The notes under the pieces are model-generated. The model did no database searches. It had not been told where the DNA came from and saw only the letters and a list, made by a program, of their open reading frames with translations. Shown here one piece after another: positions 31,600 through 43,129 of a stretch of 64,000 bases of DNA. The DNA is from Kondoa malvinella (Eukaryota > Basidiomycota > Agaricostilbomycetes > Agaricostilbales > Kondoaceae): positions 122,811-186,810 of the forward strand of contig BCIM01000012.1 of NCBI GenBank assembly GCA_039545315.1. The letters are read 5' to 3'. Positions within the stretch are counted from its first letter, which is position 1. Every line of letters begins with the position of its first letter. The position numbers and the translations under genes are program-made.

Positions 31600-33929
31600 A
31601 TGTCTTCGCCGTCAAGTAATAGTTCGACCAGCACACCAGCTACAAGCTTTAAACTCTCAGACAAGGATGATGGTGTCGAGCGAGATCTACCTGAAGATGC
31701 ATTAAGCGAAACAGCGTCGTCCTACAAAGCTCCTTTGGGGGACAGCTTTTCTGAAATCTCTTTGGACCAACGTTCTGTCGTTTCTTTAGATTCAGACTCT
31801 AATCGACCTGAAAAGTTGGAGGATTTGAGTGAAGAAGACAAGAATGACGCATTGAGGGTTAAAAAAGAAGCCAACAAGTCGTTCTTGGCTTCTGATTATC
31901 AATCTGCTTTGGATCTGTATACTTTGTCATTGGGAAGGAATCCTTTCGATAGCGCTGTTTGGTGCAATCGTATGTCGTCCAAAATGCATTGTCTCCGGTG
32001 TTTTTGGGAAACTTAGGGCAATGTCCAGGTGCGGCATGTAGGCTCAAGAGAGAAGAGTTTGGACTGGCCATATCGGATGCTAGTGCGTACGGTCATGCTG
32101 TGATCGATTTGATCTGAGCATATATTGTGCGTACAGCCGAAGCGATTCAATTGGATCCGAAATATGTCAAGGCGTATTATAGAAGAGCCGTAGCTGCTTT
32201 GGCCATCATGAACCCTAAATCGGCAGTAGAAGACTTTAAGAAGGTGCTTGCATCAATCATAAGTATATATACTTGAAGTTGAACATTCAAACAGGTCGCG
32301 CAATTAGATCCAAAGAACGTAACAGCGAAAGCACAGTTAGACAGTACGGTCAAACTACAAAGACGTCTAGCATTCGAGAAAGCCATCTCGGCAAAAGAAG
32401 AAGAAGCCGTTTCGTCGAAAATCAAGAAACAGATTGACGATGGGATGGAAGTGGAGAAAGATTATGATGGCCCGATGTTACAAGAGATCAAGTCTAGTGA
32501 TGGCAAGAGTAGACCAAAGATTACGCAAGAGTTTATCGATGGCATGATTGAGCATTTTAAAAAGGGGAAACTATTGCCTAGGTGCGAGCTGATTCTCTGT
32601 GCCCCTTTCTTGGGGTTTAATGAGTAGTCATCACACAGGAAATACGTCTGGCAGATAACACTAGGCTGTCAAGCAGAACTACTAAAGCACAAGAGCTTGG
32701 TAGAGATAGATATACCGCAAGGGCACACTTGCGATGTGATAGGCGTTAAGTTCATTCACCACTTTGGAGAGCAGAACTGATGCCTCAACAGGACACACAT
32801 GGCCAATTCTATGATCTCCTCCATCTGCTATCACTCACTGGCAGACCATCACCGACACATACGATAGTCGCCAATGGGGATTTCGTAGATCGTGGATCTT
32901 GGTCTACGGAAGTTGTACTGACCTTCTTTGCTTACAAGTGAGTACTAATTGTGTTCGTATGACTGACGCTGATGCTGTGATTAGATGGCTTTTCCCGAAA
33001 TTCACCTTTCTGAATAGAGGGAATCATGAGACTTCGGACATGAACAAAGTCTATGGCTTTGAAGGCGAAACGAAAAAAAAGTACAGCGAGCTTACCTACC
33101 GACTCTTTGAAGAAGTCTTTTGCGCTCTTCCACTAGCAACTCTCGTATCTTCTACTCAAGCACCTCAACCATCAGCCATGAAATCCCTTTTTTCTCTTCG
33201 TCGAGAAGTACCTGCACCCGTTCTCGGTCCAAACGGAACGAAACGCTACTTAGTCTTGCATGGTGGGATTTTCAGCAAAGATGAATTTGGCTTGAACGAC
33301 ATCAGGAAATTGGCTCGGTTAAAGACGAAACAACCAAATGGTGATACGCCAATGGGTGAAATGTTGTGGGCTGATCCGCAGGAAGCAAACGGGAGAGGAC
33401 CGAGTAAGAGAGGTGTAGGGTTGGCTTTTGGGCCTGATGTGACGAGGAGGTTTGCTGAGAAGAATGGAGTGACGGCGATCATTAGGTCGCATGAGGTTAG
33501 GCAGGAAGGTTATAGTATTGAACATGATGGACTGTGTCATACGGTCTTCTCTGCGTGAGTCTCCAGTCCTGTTGTCATTGGTCTAGCGCTGATGCTGTGT
33601 TCTAGACCGAATTATGTCGTGAGTAGCTGTGCACTTCTGTCATGAAACATGACTGATCTGTACTGCCTTCTCACAGGACCAAGTCGGCAACCTCGCAGCC
33701 TTCCTACGCATCAGCGATGATGGCTCGCTGGATTATACAACATATTCAGCGCAACCTGTAAGTTTTGCATCGGTCTTCTCAGTCGAAGCAAGCTCATGCC
33801 TTTGTCTTGCAATAGCACCCGACAGATATTCGACGTAAGTCTTTCTCGTGGCTTTCTTTTGTTCCGTCCTCTGATCGCGTGTCCACAGCAATGATGTACG
33901 CCGGTGGCTATAGTAATCTGTTGTCATGA
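31600..33929 (+). CDS. PPT1: Serine/threonine protein phosphatase 5 (PP5/Ppt1)
   Basis: TPR-containing PPP-family phosphatase that associates with Hsp90. The start at 31600 gives a Ser-rich extension of about 75 residues. The TPR domain follows (ALRVKKEANKSFLASDYQSA, LDLYTLSLGRNPFDSAVWCN, AISDATEAIQLDPKYVKAYY, AVEDFKKVAQLDPKNVTAKA). The catalytic domain shows GDTHGQFYDLLHL, GDFVDRGSWSTEVVLT, NRGNHETSDMNKVYGF, VLHGGIFSK, IIRSHEVRQEGYS and SAPNYVDQVGN; all metal and phosphate ligands (GDTHG, GDFVDRG, GNHE, HGG, SHE) are present. The usual Cys after SAPNY is Val. Exons of 13 nt (33606-33618) and 19 nt (33816-33834) encode PNYV and HPTDIR. It ends YAGGYSNLLS. About 560 residues. Confidence 0.95.
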
Positions 33930-35661
33930 ATGCATTATGAACAATTGGAGCGGCAAATTTTCTATGGTTAGAGAAATGACTTGAATTCAAAAAAGAAAAA
34001 AGAAAGAGAGGGGGAGAGAGGGAGAGAGAGATTACTGTAGCTCTGCAATCCTATTCACACTCAAAGATCTCGCTGTTGAGCGCCACACCGCGTCATTAGA
34101 CAAGATTTGAGGCTCTTGACGGAAACCACCATGCCTCTGTCAATTTCAAGGCTGGATTTATACTGAAGAGTACAATCTGCGCGCAATCAGTGTCTTTATA
34201 CCCCAGAAAGATCTCAAAGCAGCAAGCCAAGAACCTTGAATGCAAACGTCCTTTACTTTATGCTACCATAGCGAATCTTTTGTTTCTGGCTTCAAGATCG
34301 CTTGTATCACTTCAAAATTGCAGCAGACGGCAGATGAGCATGACTACCGTATCTCTTTGAATATTTGGCTGCATTTCCGCCTGTTGTCGACCAGCAATTG
34401 AGCACACAGCGTAAAGTGCCGAAGTCGTCGAGTCGGACAGGCAAAGAGGCGCAGACCAGTCCAGTAGATGCTGAACGCATCATCAAGTGCGTAGCAAGGC
34501 TCAATTGTCGTAGCACTCCAGCTGACAAGCGATTACTTTGCGTCTTTAGGTTGAGCTTGTCCACCATAGGATCTTGCCCGCAGGGGCCAAACAGGTACCT
34601 GGCGCCAGTGTACGTACCCACAGCACTACTCTGACCAAGTTTCCGCTCATATGCTCTGTCACAGACTGTCTTATCGTCTCACGGAAACTTTGACCTTCAC
34701 CGTCTCGATCGATACAGTAGCAACTGCCATCAAGTAGAAGCTATGCATATCATCATTATATACATGCACTACCAGTCCATTCTCGTGGTCTCTTCTCTCT
34801 CTTCAGTACTCTCCGAGCAGGTTTCAGTCTCGTTTAGGTTGGGTGCTTGACGAGCGTATAAGATCAACTCAACAAGCTATGCTAGTCTTGTAGGCCTATC
34901 TCTGCACTGCTCTGGACGACACTGTGGACATTATCAACACTACGAACACTACTTTATCTATTTTACATTCACTCTATACCCCTTATCCCTATGCCTGCGG
35001 CGTTACTCCTTCTTCGAACTGCACATCACTCTGTTGGAATTCGTCACAGACACGAGGAACCTTCTTACCTGTAGACATTCCGCTCGACTTCCGATCCCTG
35101 GCCTGCAATCCCATCTGTCGCGGACCAGCTTCTTTGCTCTACTCTCCCAGTCTTCTTCTGTTGCACGATTCGCATACAACCGCTGAGCAGCCCAGCAATG
35201 GACCCAACAGCTCTTCTTCTGAGCGGGCACTCTCACAGGAGCCGGTGTAGCGAGTTTCTGCGCAGCAAGCCAAGCCTTCGGTGATTGTTGCGACGTTGAG
35301 GCTGTAGGTCTGGGTCCATGGTTGTGCGTTGAAGCTGAGCGCGCGCGACTTAGCAAGGTAAAGGCGAGACGGCCTTGACACCGAGCTTTGTAGCTTTTAC
35401 AAAAATACCATAGCACCATAGCGCTCTAACCATAGATCACCTCCCATTGGAGCACCGTTCGTCCGAAACTGTAAGATGAACCGAAGTGTCTATGTCACAT
35501 ATAGATCTGCCATGTGCTTCTCATACAACCCGCGAGTGGAAAGGTTCGAAGCATGCATAAATTTGAGACTTTCTGAGGGAAAAGGCAGTATATTACAACA
35601 GGACTGAGTGACGAAGCTAAAAGTTGTCGCCTTCGCTAAACCATTCCTCTTACGAACGCCA
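33930..35661. other. Long intergenic stretch, no supported gene
   Basis: About 1.7 kb. An all-purine tract lies at 33989-34031 just after PP5. A plus-strand open frame at about 34924-35250 (108 codons, no early ATG, Thr/Ser/Leu-rich) might be part of a short-lived or species-specific gene but has no domain. Opposite-strand frames are equally long, which argues for chance. No tRNA recognised. Confidence 0.45.
33989..34031 (+). repeat. 43-nt all-purine tract
   Basis: An uninterrupted run of A and G: A-rich at the 5' end, then alternating GA/GGGAG. It lies 60 bp after the PP5 stop codon, in the probable 3' UTR or terminator. Low-complexity microsatellite-like sequence. Confidence 0.8.
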
Positions 35662-38600
35662 TCAAACATCCAACGCAACTTCTCCAAAGACATCTTCGGG
35701 GTCGAAAATGAAGGTCGTGCCAACTGGGAACAAACGTCGCAAATCATTTCGGAATGAGGTCTTCTCAAAAAGCGCGAAGCGATCTTGTACAGCGGCAGCA
35801 AAGAGGGTAGTAGCGAAATCGGCGTATTGATCGACGGTGAGATTCAATCTGCTTAGATTGAAGCCGGAGACTTCTACCGCCATGTCGCTCTTTTTCTCGT
35901 CGTACTGATCAATTTTGGCAGGGGTTGAGGTGGACCAGCCAGTCCAGGCGGTCGTAGTGTGAGTTTTCGCATGAGCCAAAGTCATCGAGAATGCAGACCG
36001 ACTGTCAACAACGAGGATCAGCAGACTGAGAGGGAATGTTTTTGAGCTGATCTCACTTGTTGAATGTGACGACAGCATCAGTACCATGGCACCTTGCATT
36101 TTGCGCTACCACCTTGGTGAAGTACGTAAACGGTGAAGCGGAGGGATCTGGGCCGTGTTTCCTGTTACGCTACATGTCAGACCTCATCCGAATTTTGGAC
36201 GACAAGGACGTACGCATCACAAAGCATGACGTTAGTACCAATCCGGAGGTGCATGATGGCCAACATGTCCGCGTAAGAGAGCTTGGGGTACTTCGCCGAA
36301 GTAAGAGAGAGAGCAAGCGGTACAGATGGACCAACCCACAGCAGAAATGGTCAAGAAACTATCGTCAAGCTCAGATTCGAACACAACGACATCCTTCTCA
36401 GCAGCAAAATCTGTTTTCGAGGCGACATTAGGTCATATAGAGAAGATGTACAGACTCAACTCACCTAGCAGTAGATTCTTTTGCTCTTTCCTCATTCTAA
36501 TAAGCTTTGTTGACGTCTTTTCCACCTCTTCTTTTGCAACAAGAGTTCCAACCGGTCCATTTGACACTACCAAACAGCATAAGACGAATAGGCGCAAAGT
36601 ATAAACTTGGCCGAACCAATGTGTCGATCTTTTGGAATCCACTTTTCTTCAAAAGCACGAACTGATCCAACAACAGCTTTCACTGATTCCAGTGGTACGT
36701 TCGAGCGGCTCTTGCGCAAGTGGGGTAGTTTCCGTTCACTTTCGGCCAAAGCTGCGACATCTAGCTTGATGAGTCTCAGCGTGGAGTCGATCCGATCTAG
36801 ACATGTTTGAATTCGCGGCAATTGTAGTGCAGAAGTAGTCTTATCGGTCTCCTTCTTCTTGACTTGACTTTTGCAGAACTTCATAACGAGGACTTTTGCA
36901 GGGAATCAGTTCGACCTTATGATCGAGGCCTTTGATACTAACCTAGAGTGAGAGCCAAACAATTGCCAGGCCCGCCATTACCAGATAGGCGACCAATCCC
37001 AGCGACATGTAGCGCTGCGGTGTTACTCGAAAGAGAGGTGACGGCTGTTCCTGCAGCGTTGAGTGTAAGTTTCGGACCTGAATTGAGCTGAGGGCGGAGC
37101 AAAGGGTTCGCTTCAGAAGGGCGATTTAGCAACAAGAATTCCAGACCGCAATCGCATATGGCTCACTAGCGTGCCAGTCCAACTTGACATTGATGTATTT
37201 GTCATACATCACACCACTCTGCAACGACTTTTTAGTGACTCGGTCGGAGAATTCGGCACAGGTTTCTTCGGGTTGCGAGATGGAACTTGCGCGAGTGAAG
37301 GCTGATTTGATCGAGCTCTTGAGTCCAGCAGGAGTGGTCTAGAAAGCACATGAGAGGTATGCGACATGATCACAGATAAGGGAGCTTACTTGCGTATCCA
37401 ATTGAGGATGAAGAGTCAGATTCGGTCTGGGTTTGCGCGAGACTCCAAGCTCTTCACATTCAACGTGCACCTAGAGGAAACAATGAGATTGGGAATGGAA
37501 AGGAGCAGGCAATACTTGCATATCCGGCTGGAGTGAGAATCAAGCGGTAGCAAAAATCGTCGACAGAGCATGCAGAGCATGTGTGTTTGTTGACGCCTGA
37601 TTCAAAAGTATAAGCTTTGGAAACGATTTCGTGGAGGGTGACATACTATGTGGCAAGCAGGAGCAAACACCAAATTTATCGAAACTTGCAAAATCCAGAC
37701 CGAACTTGACTAGTTGATAGCGAACGAACAATCCATACTTTGCGGCGATGTGGATACCATGAAGCTGGTATAGTTCGATCAACTTGGACCGCAGGATTGC
37801 CCAAAAGTGTTCTATTTCTGTATCGGAAGAGAACAGGCCGTAGGGAATCGATAGAAACAGATATCGCTGATTATTGCGGCCGTATGCATGAAGCGTATTG
37901 TCGCAATAGAGTTTTGCATCTTGAACCGAAACAACGCCATCCTGGACGTTGATGTGTACAGCCAAATTGCGCCCATTGTCTGAGCGGCTGAAAGGAACGC
38001 CTATGTCATTGGTTAGCAGATGTCCATATAGTTCAGAAACATGACTAACGATTTGCGTTAGTGTGATACTGTTGCAGATGTTCCGTAAAAAGCCCAAACG
38101 ACCCGAAAGTCGGTGTAAGGCTGAAAGCTAGTTCAGCGAATGTATTATAGCTGACACTATGGAACACACCGATCGAGATTGTTCAGTACATGCTGCACAC
38201 CATTGCGAAAATGATTGATAGCAGTTTGGCACTGCCTGTTGCTTGCACGACCTTGAGTAAGCTCAGAAAAGTTGAGTCTGGTGAAGTCGACCGAGGCTCT
38301 CTTTGCGCCGGGAGCAGGAGCGATTTCGGTAGGAGGGCGAAGAGGGGTGACTAGGTGAAGATGGATGGTCAGCAAGCGCACGTAAAACATGATAAATTTC
38401 TCACTGGAAGAAAGAGACGCTGGATTCAAGTCAAATTCTAGCGTAGTACCTCCAACGACGCGCTTGGCAGTGATAACGTGCGAATAGTGGGTGCCTATAG
38501 CATCGTCGACAGACGGTCGAGAGTCGACACGCAGATGCGGGAGAAATACCACATCGTTGGAGGAGAGGTCGGGATAGAAGACGATTCTAACGGCGTCCTT

Positions 38601-39186
38601 CAATAGCGCCTTTCGCCAGTCAGCCGCCTTGATAATGGCAATGAGTCATTAACGTAGCAGCACATAAAAAAGCATACCTGCTTCTTTTCATCAGCCGAGC
38701 GATTGGACGTGCTGCTACAGACCAGAAATTGCTGCATCGTAAATTGCTGTTCATGAATGGCTTTCTTCAGTCGGTCGACATAGGCATCAACAACAGCCTC
38801 GGCTCTTTCTCTCGAGATGTTCTGTAGCTGTCCTCTGTTCGAGATTCCTTTGCTACTGATGTCCATTCTATGGTCTTCGCCATTGAAGCCTTTGCGCAAT
38901 ACCTTAAGCTTGAACCCAGAGGTCACTTTCGTAAGTTTGGCAGCGTTGAGACTGATTTGGACCACAGTATTCAGACCGATGTCGGTTTGATCCCATGGAT
39001 CAGGAGCAGATGCAGTACTAGCAGTGGGGGCGTCGAGAGGTTTCGCATTGAAGCTAAGGAACGATGAGATTCCGGTGTGCTCAATTTCGAGCTCTTGTTG
39101 CGGCGCGAGGGACCTACACAACACTGATCAGATGGGCTCCAACCATACAGACAGTAGCATGATACATACCGCGGGTTGACTGCCAT
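35662..39186 (-). CDS. Large protein of unknown function, many exons
   Basis: Start at 39186 (MAVNPR), a 56-nt intron, then SLAPQQELEIEHTGISSFLS, FNAKPLDAPTA, DIGLNTVVQISLNAAKLTKV, TSGFKLKVLRKGFNGEDHRM and ISRERAEAVVDAYVDRLKKA. After another intron: AADWRKALLKDAVRIVFYPD, VVFLPHLRVDSRPSVDDAIG and FIMFYVRLLTIHLHLVTPLR. Then LHRLSGRLGFLRNICNSITL, SIPYGLFSSDTEIEHFWAIL, YINVKLDWHASEPYAIAVW, LNAAGTAVTSLSSNTAALHV, LPRIQTCLDRIDSTLRLIKL and a C-terminal LNLTVDQYADFATTLFAAAV ending EVALDV. These frames chain through good splice sites on one strand over 3.5 kb, so the gene is real; about 1000 residues, mixed alpha/beta, no membrane segment. I considered a Mediator-type subunit but cannot support it. Its ATG is 24 bp from that of the divergent gene at 39211. 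Confidence 0.7.
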
Positions 39187-39210
39187 TAGCTATCCGTTGC
39201 TGTCCAAAAG
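39187..39210. promoter_or_regulatory. 24-bp gap between divergent start codons
   Basis: The ATGs of the genes at 39186 (-) and 39211 (+) are separated by only 24 bp. The 5' UTRs must overlap, or each core promoter lies inside the other gene's coding region. Confidence 0.5.
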
Positions 39211-40457
39211 ATGCGTCGAGCCGAATTCTTTGCTTCTGTTAGACCGGCGACCATGGAGCAAGTCTCAGTAACGCAGATATACTCGCAGAGAGTGTCGCAC
39301 CTATTCGAGCTGCAACGCAATGAGCAAACAGAAGGCTTGCGCGTTGCCTTGGAAGAGTTCCTTTGGGACACGGCTTCACTGCAACATAATGATGCCTATG
39401 CTGCCCACCTCTACTCCTTGGCCGCTTCAGTCGAGTTGAACAAACACACCAGGAACGTATTTCGGATGAAGGCCTATAACAAGGCAATGTTGGCTCTGGA
39501 GCGAATTGGTTTGGACGTGTCGCAAACCGAAAAGGAAGACATGATGTCTATTGTGTCTGGAACTACTGCGGTTTTGGATAATGATAGAATCGGTGCGCGA
39601 TATCTTGCTCCAGATTCTGACTCCAATGAGATTTTCCACATTAGCGATGGCGAAGACCATGCATCTCTTGGTTGAAGAAGAGCTTGCAACCGACGAGGAA
39701 GATGATGCAGAGGAAAGAGATCTAGGTACGTAGAGTCATGTCCATCTTGAATGTTGCAATGTTTGACAAGTAGATTTCGCATCAGGTCTTATCGACTTGG
39801 CTCTTGACAGCGAGTTTGCACTGCCTCGCTGCCATTGTTGGGCTTACATCCGCTGTTCAGGTGGAGGAGAAACCGACAAGCCGCAAAGCGTTGTTCCTGA
39901 CATTGCCGGCGCGACCTTATGTACGTTTGAAGTCTCTCTCGGTTGTACATTTGGCTAACTATTCTGATTTCTCATAGTAACGCAACATTCTGAAGTCCAA
40001 GTGATTATTTAGCACTATCAAAGTATGGCAAAGCATTAACCTTGAGCAGGATCAGGTTATGACCGAGTATTGGGATGGCAAAGAGCACCTGCCGGTTAGC
40101 GAACGCGCCTGCGATGACTGTGAATCTGTTGGAGCCAGGAATCAAGGATTGGCTGACATTATCGCTGCTTTACAGCTCCCGAACGTGGTCATGCCGATGG
40201 TGGAAATGCTGCTGCAATGCCCACAGGTAAGGACAACCATATATACATCCAAGGCATAACCAACTTCTCCTATGACCACAGCTCAGCTCGCCTCTATCAC
40301 CAGAAAGCCAACTCAGAAACTTGGCCGAGCTGCAGCGAGCAGGAGCCCGTCGCCTTCACCCAGCGCAAGAGCTACCCGTCACTCTGACGACGAGAACACG
40401 CGTCCGCGAAAGCGTACTCGATCGCCTGTACAGGGCAAGGGTCCTTTTGCAGGTTAA
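39211..40457 (+). CDS. Hypothetical protein, helical N-terminus, basic SP-rich C-terminus
   Basis: Start MRRAEFFASVRPATMEQVSV. Exon 1 is helical and polar (LFELQRNEQTEGLRVALEEF, YAAHLYSLAASVELNKHTRN, MKAYNKAMLALERIGLDVSQ). A 51-nt intron with CTGAC branch site (about 39590-39641) joins to MAKTMHLLVEEELATDEEDD, an acidic run. Further exons give FASGLIDLALDSEFALPRCH and CWAYIRCSGGGE, then MTEYWDGKEHLPVSERACDD and LADIIAALQLPNVVMPMVEM. The last exon, read with the acceptor at the second AG, is LASITRKPTQKLGRAAASRS followed by SPSPSPSARATRHSDDEN and RPRKRTRSP, an NLS-like tail. About 330 residues. CHCW...C and CDDC could bind metal, but no known finger fits. Probably nuclear; function unknown. 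Confidence 0.6.
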
Positions 40458-40616
40458 GTACCGCCTGGCGAGCCCATTTTGTACTTGAACAAGTTGATCT
40501 ATTCCATTTGCTCAATGTCATGGATGCGTTAGGTTCTGCACGGCATCGCCTAGAGGGAAAACCTGCTTGCACTAGAGGGCTTCATTTCAGAGATGCACAC
40601 CTCTTGACCTTGAACC

Positions 40617-41857
40617 ATGTCGTTGGTCCTACCTCGGATGATGCCCAGAGCAGCGATACTCAGACCTACACCGCGCATTCCGTTGAGATCTACAAGATGC
40701 TTCTCTGCAACACCTCGAGCTCGAGTTCCAGACGTAGCAGCAGCGCATGACACCGCTGGACTGATTACTTCAATGTCTGACGCTTTCCTGCATCTACCGG
40801 AGCAGTTGCATCTGTCAAGCTATACCACAAGCATTGTTCTTGCTACCATCTGCCTACGGGTCGCTTTGACTGTGCCAATGCAAATATGGCAGCGAAGGAG
40901 AACAGCTCGTCTAAAGAATTACGTGACGCCTGAAGCGAGGGAATTTGGTAGAATCTGTGCTGTGCAGTTGAGGGACGAGTACAGAAGGGCAAGCCGGAGC
41001 TATGAGGACTATGTTAAAGAGTTTCAGCGAAGGGCAAGTCGACTCATCCCATGCCAGTTCAGGTAGTCAGCTCATGCTGGATCTGTACAGACAAAGAAGA
41101 ACCAGAAGATGCTCTACAGGAAATACAACTGTCGACCCATCCCTACAATCCTTGGTCCTATCCTCGTCAACAGCCCAGTTCTCATTTCTGTCACTGTCAT
41201 GCTTCGCGAGACCTGTCTTCGCGCCGTCACCGTCTTGCAATCCAACACTCCGCCTCTGTGGGCTACCTCGCTCGATCCAGCTGTTATCCCAACTTCCACT
41301 CTAGCTGAAAAACACTTGCCTATCCTCATCGAATTCGCCAAAGAAGGGTGTTTGTGGTCGCCTTCGTTAGCAGATACAGATCCAAGCATGCTCCTCCCTC
41401 TGCTCGCTGGTCTCGCCTTTCTTAGCAATACCGAATTATCAGCCGGAGTGAGAAACGCCTATGCTGAGATCCAACAATCAAAACCAGAGCAAACACCGAA
41501 AGGTAACAGCACACAACCACCACCTCAGCCTATAAGGAGAAAACAACCTGGTCAAGTAATTCGACATGCTTCTACTATGCCTCAGCAGGCGTTAACGAAG
41601 AGAGGTCTACTGGACGCCGGCAGGGACAGCATCACAATGGGATTACGTGGTCTGAGTCTGGTAATGGTCGTCATAGGAAGCTATCAACCAACCGTAAGTC
41701 CCTCCTCGCCTTCCTCCCTCCATCCATCCCAATCTGACATTTCCCCAAAAAGGCGGTACTTGTCTATTGGCTCGCATCAAGCACCTTCACTTTTTGCCAA
41801 AACGTCTTTTTAGCAATCTATGACCGTCGATCCGCTCGAAAAGAAGCATCAAGCTGA
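40617..41857 (+). CDS. Mitochondrial inner-membrane insertase, YidC/Oxa1 family, COX18-like
   Basis: Inserts proteins, including the C-tail of Cox2, into the inner mitochondrial membrane. The N-terminus is a basic presequence (MSLVLPRMMPRAAILRPTPR, IPLRSTRCFSATPRARV). The Oxa1 core follows: YTTSIVLATICLRVALTVPM as TM1, RRRTARLKNYVTPEAREFGR and LRDEYRRASRSYEDYVKEFQ as the matrix loop, KMLYRKYNCRPIPTILGPIL, SPVLISVTVMLRET, PSMLLPLLAGLAFLSNTELS, GLRGLSLVMVVIGSYQPT and AVLVYWLASSTFTFCQNVFL. The second intron (41034-41090) has a GC donor (GCAAGT) and CTGTACAG-type acceptor; reading it as GC-AG keeps the frame. The C-terminus is short (AIYDRRSARKEASS), which favours COX18 over OXA1. Its stop is 17 bp from that of the convergent REC114-like gene. 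Confidence 0.85.
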
Positions 41858-41874
41858 AAAAGCAAAACCAGATC

Positions 41875-42977
41875 TCAAAATTCCATTCCTGCTAATGCAA
41901 TGCGGGCTTTCCATAATTTTCGAACGCGCTCAACAAAAGGCAGGAAACCATCTTCTTGGACTATTTCTTCGACTAGCCTTTCGAGCTCGGAATCGGATAG
42001 GCCTGATTCGGTCGCGTAGAGCAATGAGAGAATGTGGTCAGAAGTGGGTTGCGGGTGATCAGATGGCGCATGCGAGGAAGGTTGGAAATGGGTAGTTGCT
42101 CGTGGTATTTGGGTTGGTTGGCGTTCAGGCGGGAAGGAAGTCGAAGCTCGGTGTGAAGGTGGGGAAAGACGAGGCTCAGTGTAGGACGGTCTGGAAAGAG
42201 CAAAACTCTGTCGATTCGGCTGATGAGATGCTTGGGTTGGGCCAAGTTGCGAGGGTTGTTGAGTACCGGTGCACTTGCAGGGAACAATGTCTTGGATGAG
42301 ATGGATGAAGGTAGACGCGTCAGAGCTAGATTCGAAGCGCAATTGAAAACGACGCCAGCTCCATTCATTCTGCTGTTCAATCGAGACTACTCAGAATTGA
42401 TCGATGAGGGAAGTGAGAGAGTACGACGAACTCCTTTGACTTGTACTCGAAACCTGAAACCAGCTACACAGTCTTTGTATGCACATTTCAGAGGCAGCTC
42501 GGCATTGGTATGACGAAGAGGTCCAGCAGGCAAAGGCGAGCCAAAAGAGTTCAGATCAATGCTCTCGTACTCAAACACTTGAGAGCCGTCTTGCCAAAGA
42601 ACAGATAGCTGAACGGCAAGGGATTGATGTGCTCCGGTCGATTGTGTGCTTGGGATAGAAGATGAGTCAAAGGATAAAGTCACGTAGATGCCCTTTTGTG
42701 AGCTGTTTGCGCGTGAAACAGAGACGTGACAACATAAGACAAGGAAACACGCGAATACAAGCAAAGGAGAACGGACAATTCCTGTTGTGTGGGTACACAA
42801 GAAATCATTGGAGATGAGCTTGACGCTCAGATGTGAGGCGCGTACCTGCCAATCGAGTGCTGCCTTGGACTTTGAGTTTACAACAAGATCTGGTTGGCCT
42901 TGTCGAGTGCTGCAGCGACTGTACTTGGACAGAGGAAAGCTGCGCTTTGACGACGTGCTGCTGGCTTGTGAGTGCAT
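41875..42977 (-). CDS. Probable meiotic recombination protein REC114/Rec7
   Basis: REC114 forms a complex with Mei4 and Mer2 that activates Spo11 double-strand breaks in meiosis. From ATG 42977: a polar start, then SFPLSKYSRCS and LVVNSKSKAALDWQ; after one or two introns GIYVTLSFDSSSIPSTQS, LAVQLSVLWQDGSQVFEYES and FRFRVQVKGVRR, a beta-rich PH-like domain; then LRFESSSDASTFIHLIQDIV with PCKC. A long Ser/Pro/Gln-rich linker leads to a C-terminal helical segment (DHILSLLYATESGLSDSELE, RLVEEIVQEDGFLPFVERVR, KLWKARIALAGMEF). The architecture (PH-like domain with FPL.KYS start, WRRF.LRF..DA..FI strand-helix, disordered linker, short C-terminal Mei4-binding helix) is that of fungal Rec114, a fast-evolving family, so the call is tentative. 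Confidence 0.55.
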
Positions 42978-43129
42978 TTCGCTGCAATTGGGATTGCCTG
43001 GCTGTCAACGGACAAGCTTTGGTTGCCCAGTTCGGCGACGGTTGGCATTCAGAAGGAGGACAAGGCGACAAAGCAACCACAGCAGCAGCAATATTCAAGA
43101 GACCACATGAGTCTGCTTCAAGTCTCAAC
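42978..43129. promoter_or_regulatory. Divergent promoter, REC114-like / PIK1
   Basis: 152 bp between divergent ATG codons; both core promoters must lie here or overlap the genes. Contains a CAG-repeat-like run (caaccacagcagcagcaa, about 43074-43091). No TATA box seen. Confidence 0.4.

Noticed and set aside
35530..35560. A GGTTCGAAGC stretch resembling a tRNA B-box.
   Set aside because: No A-box, cloverleaf or acceptor stem can be formed around it.
35662..39186. Assignment to Mediator subunit 17 or 14.
   Set aside because: I could not match any conserved block of those families; left as unknown.
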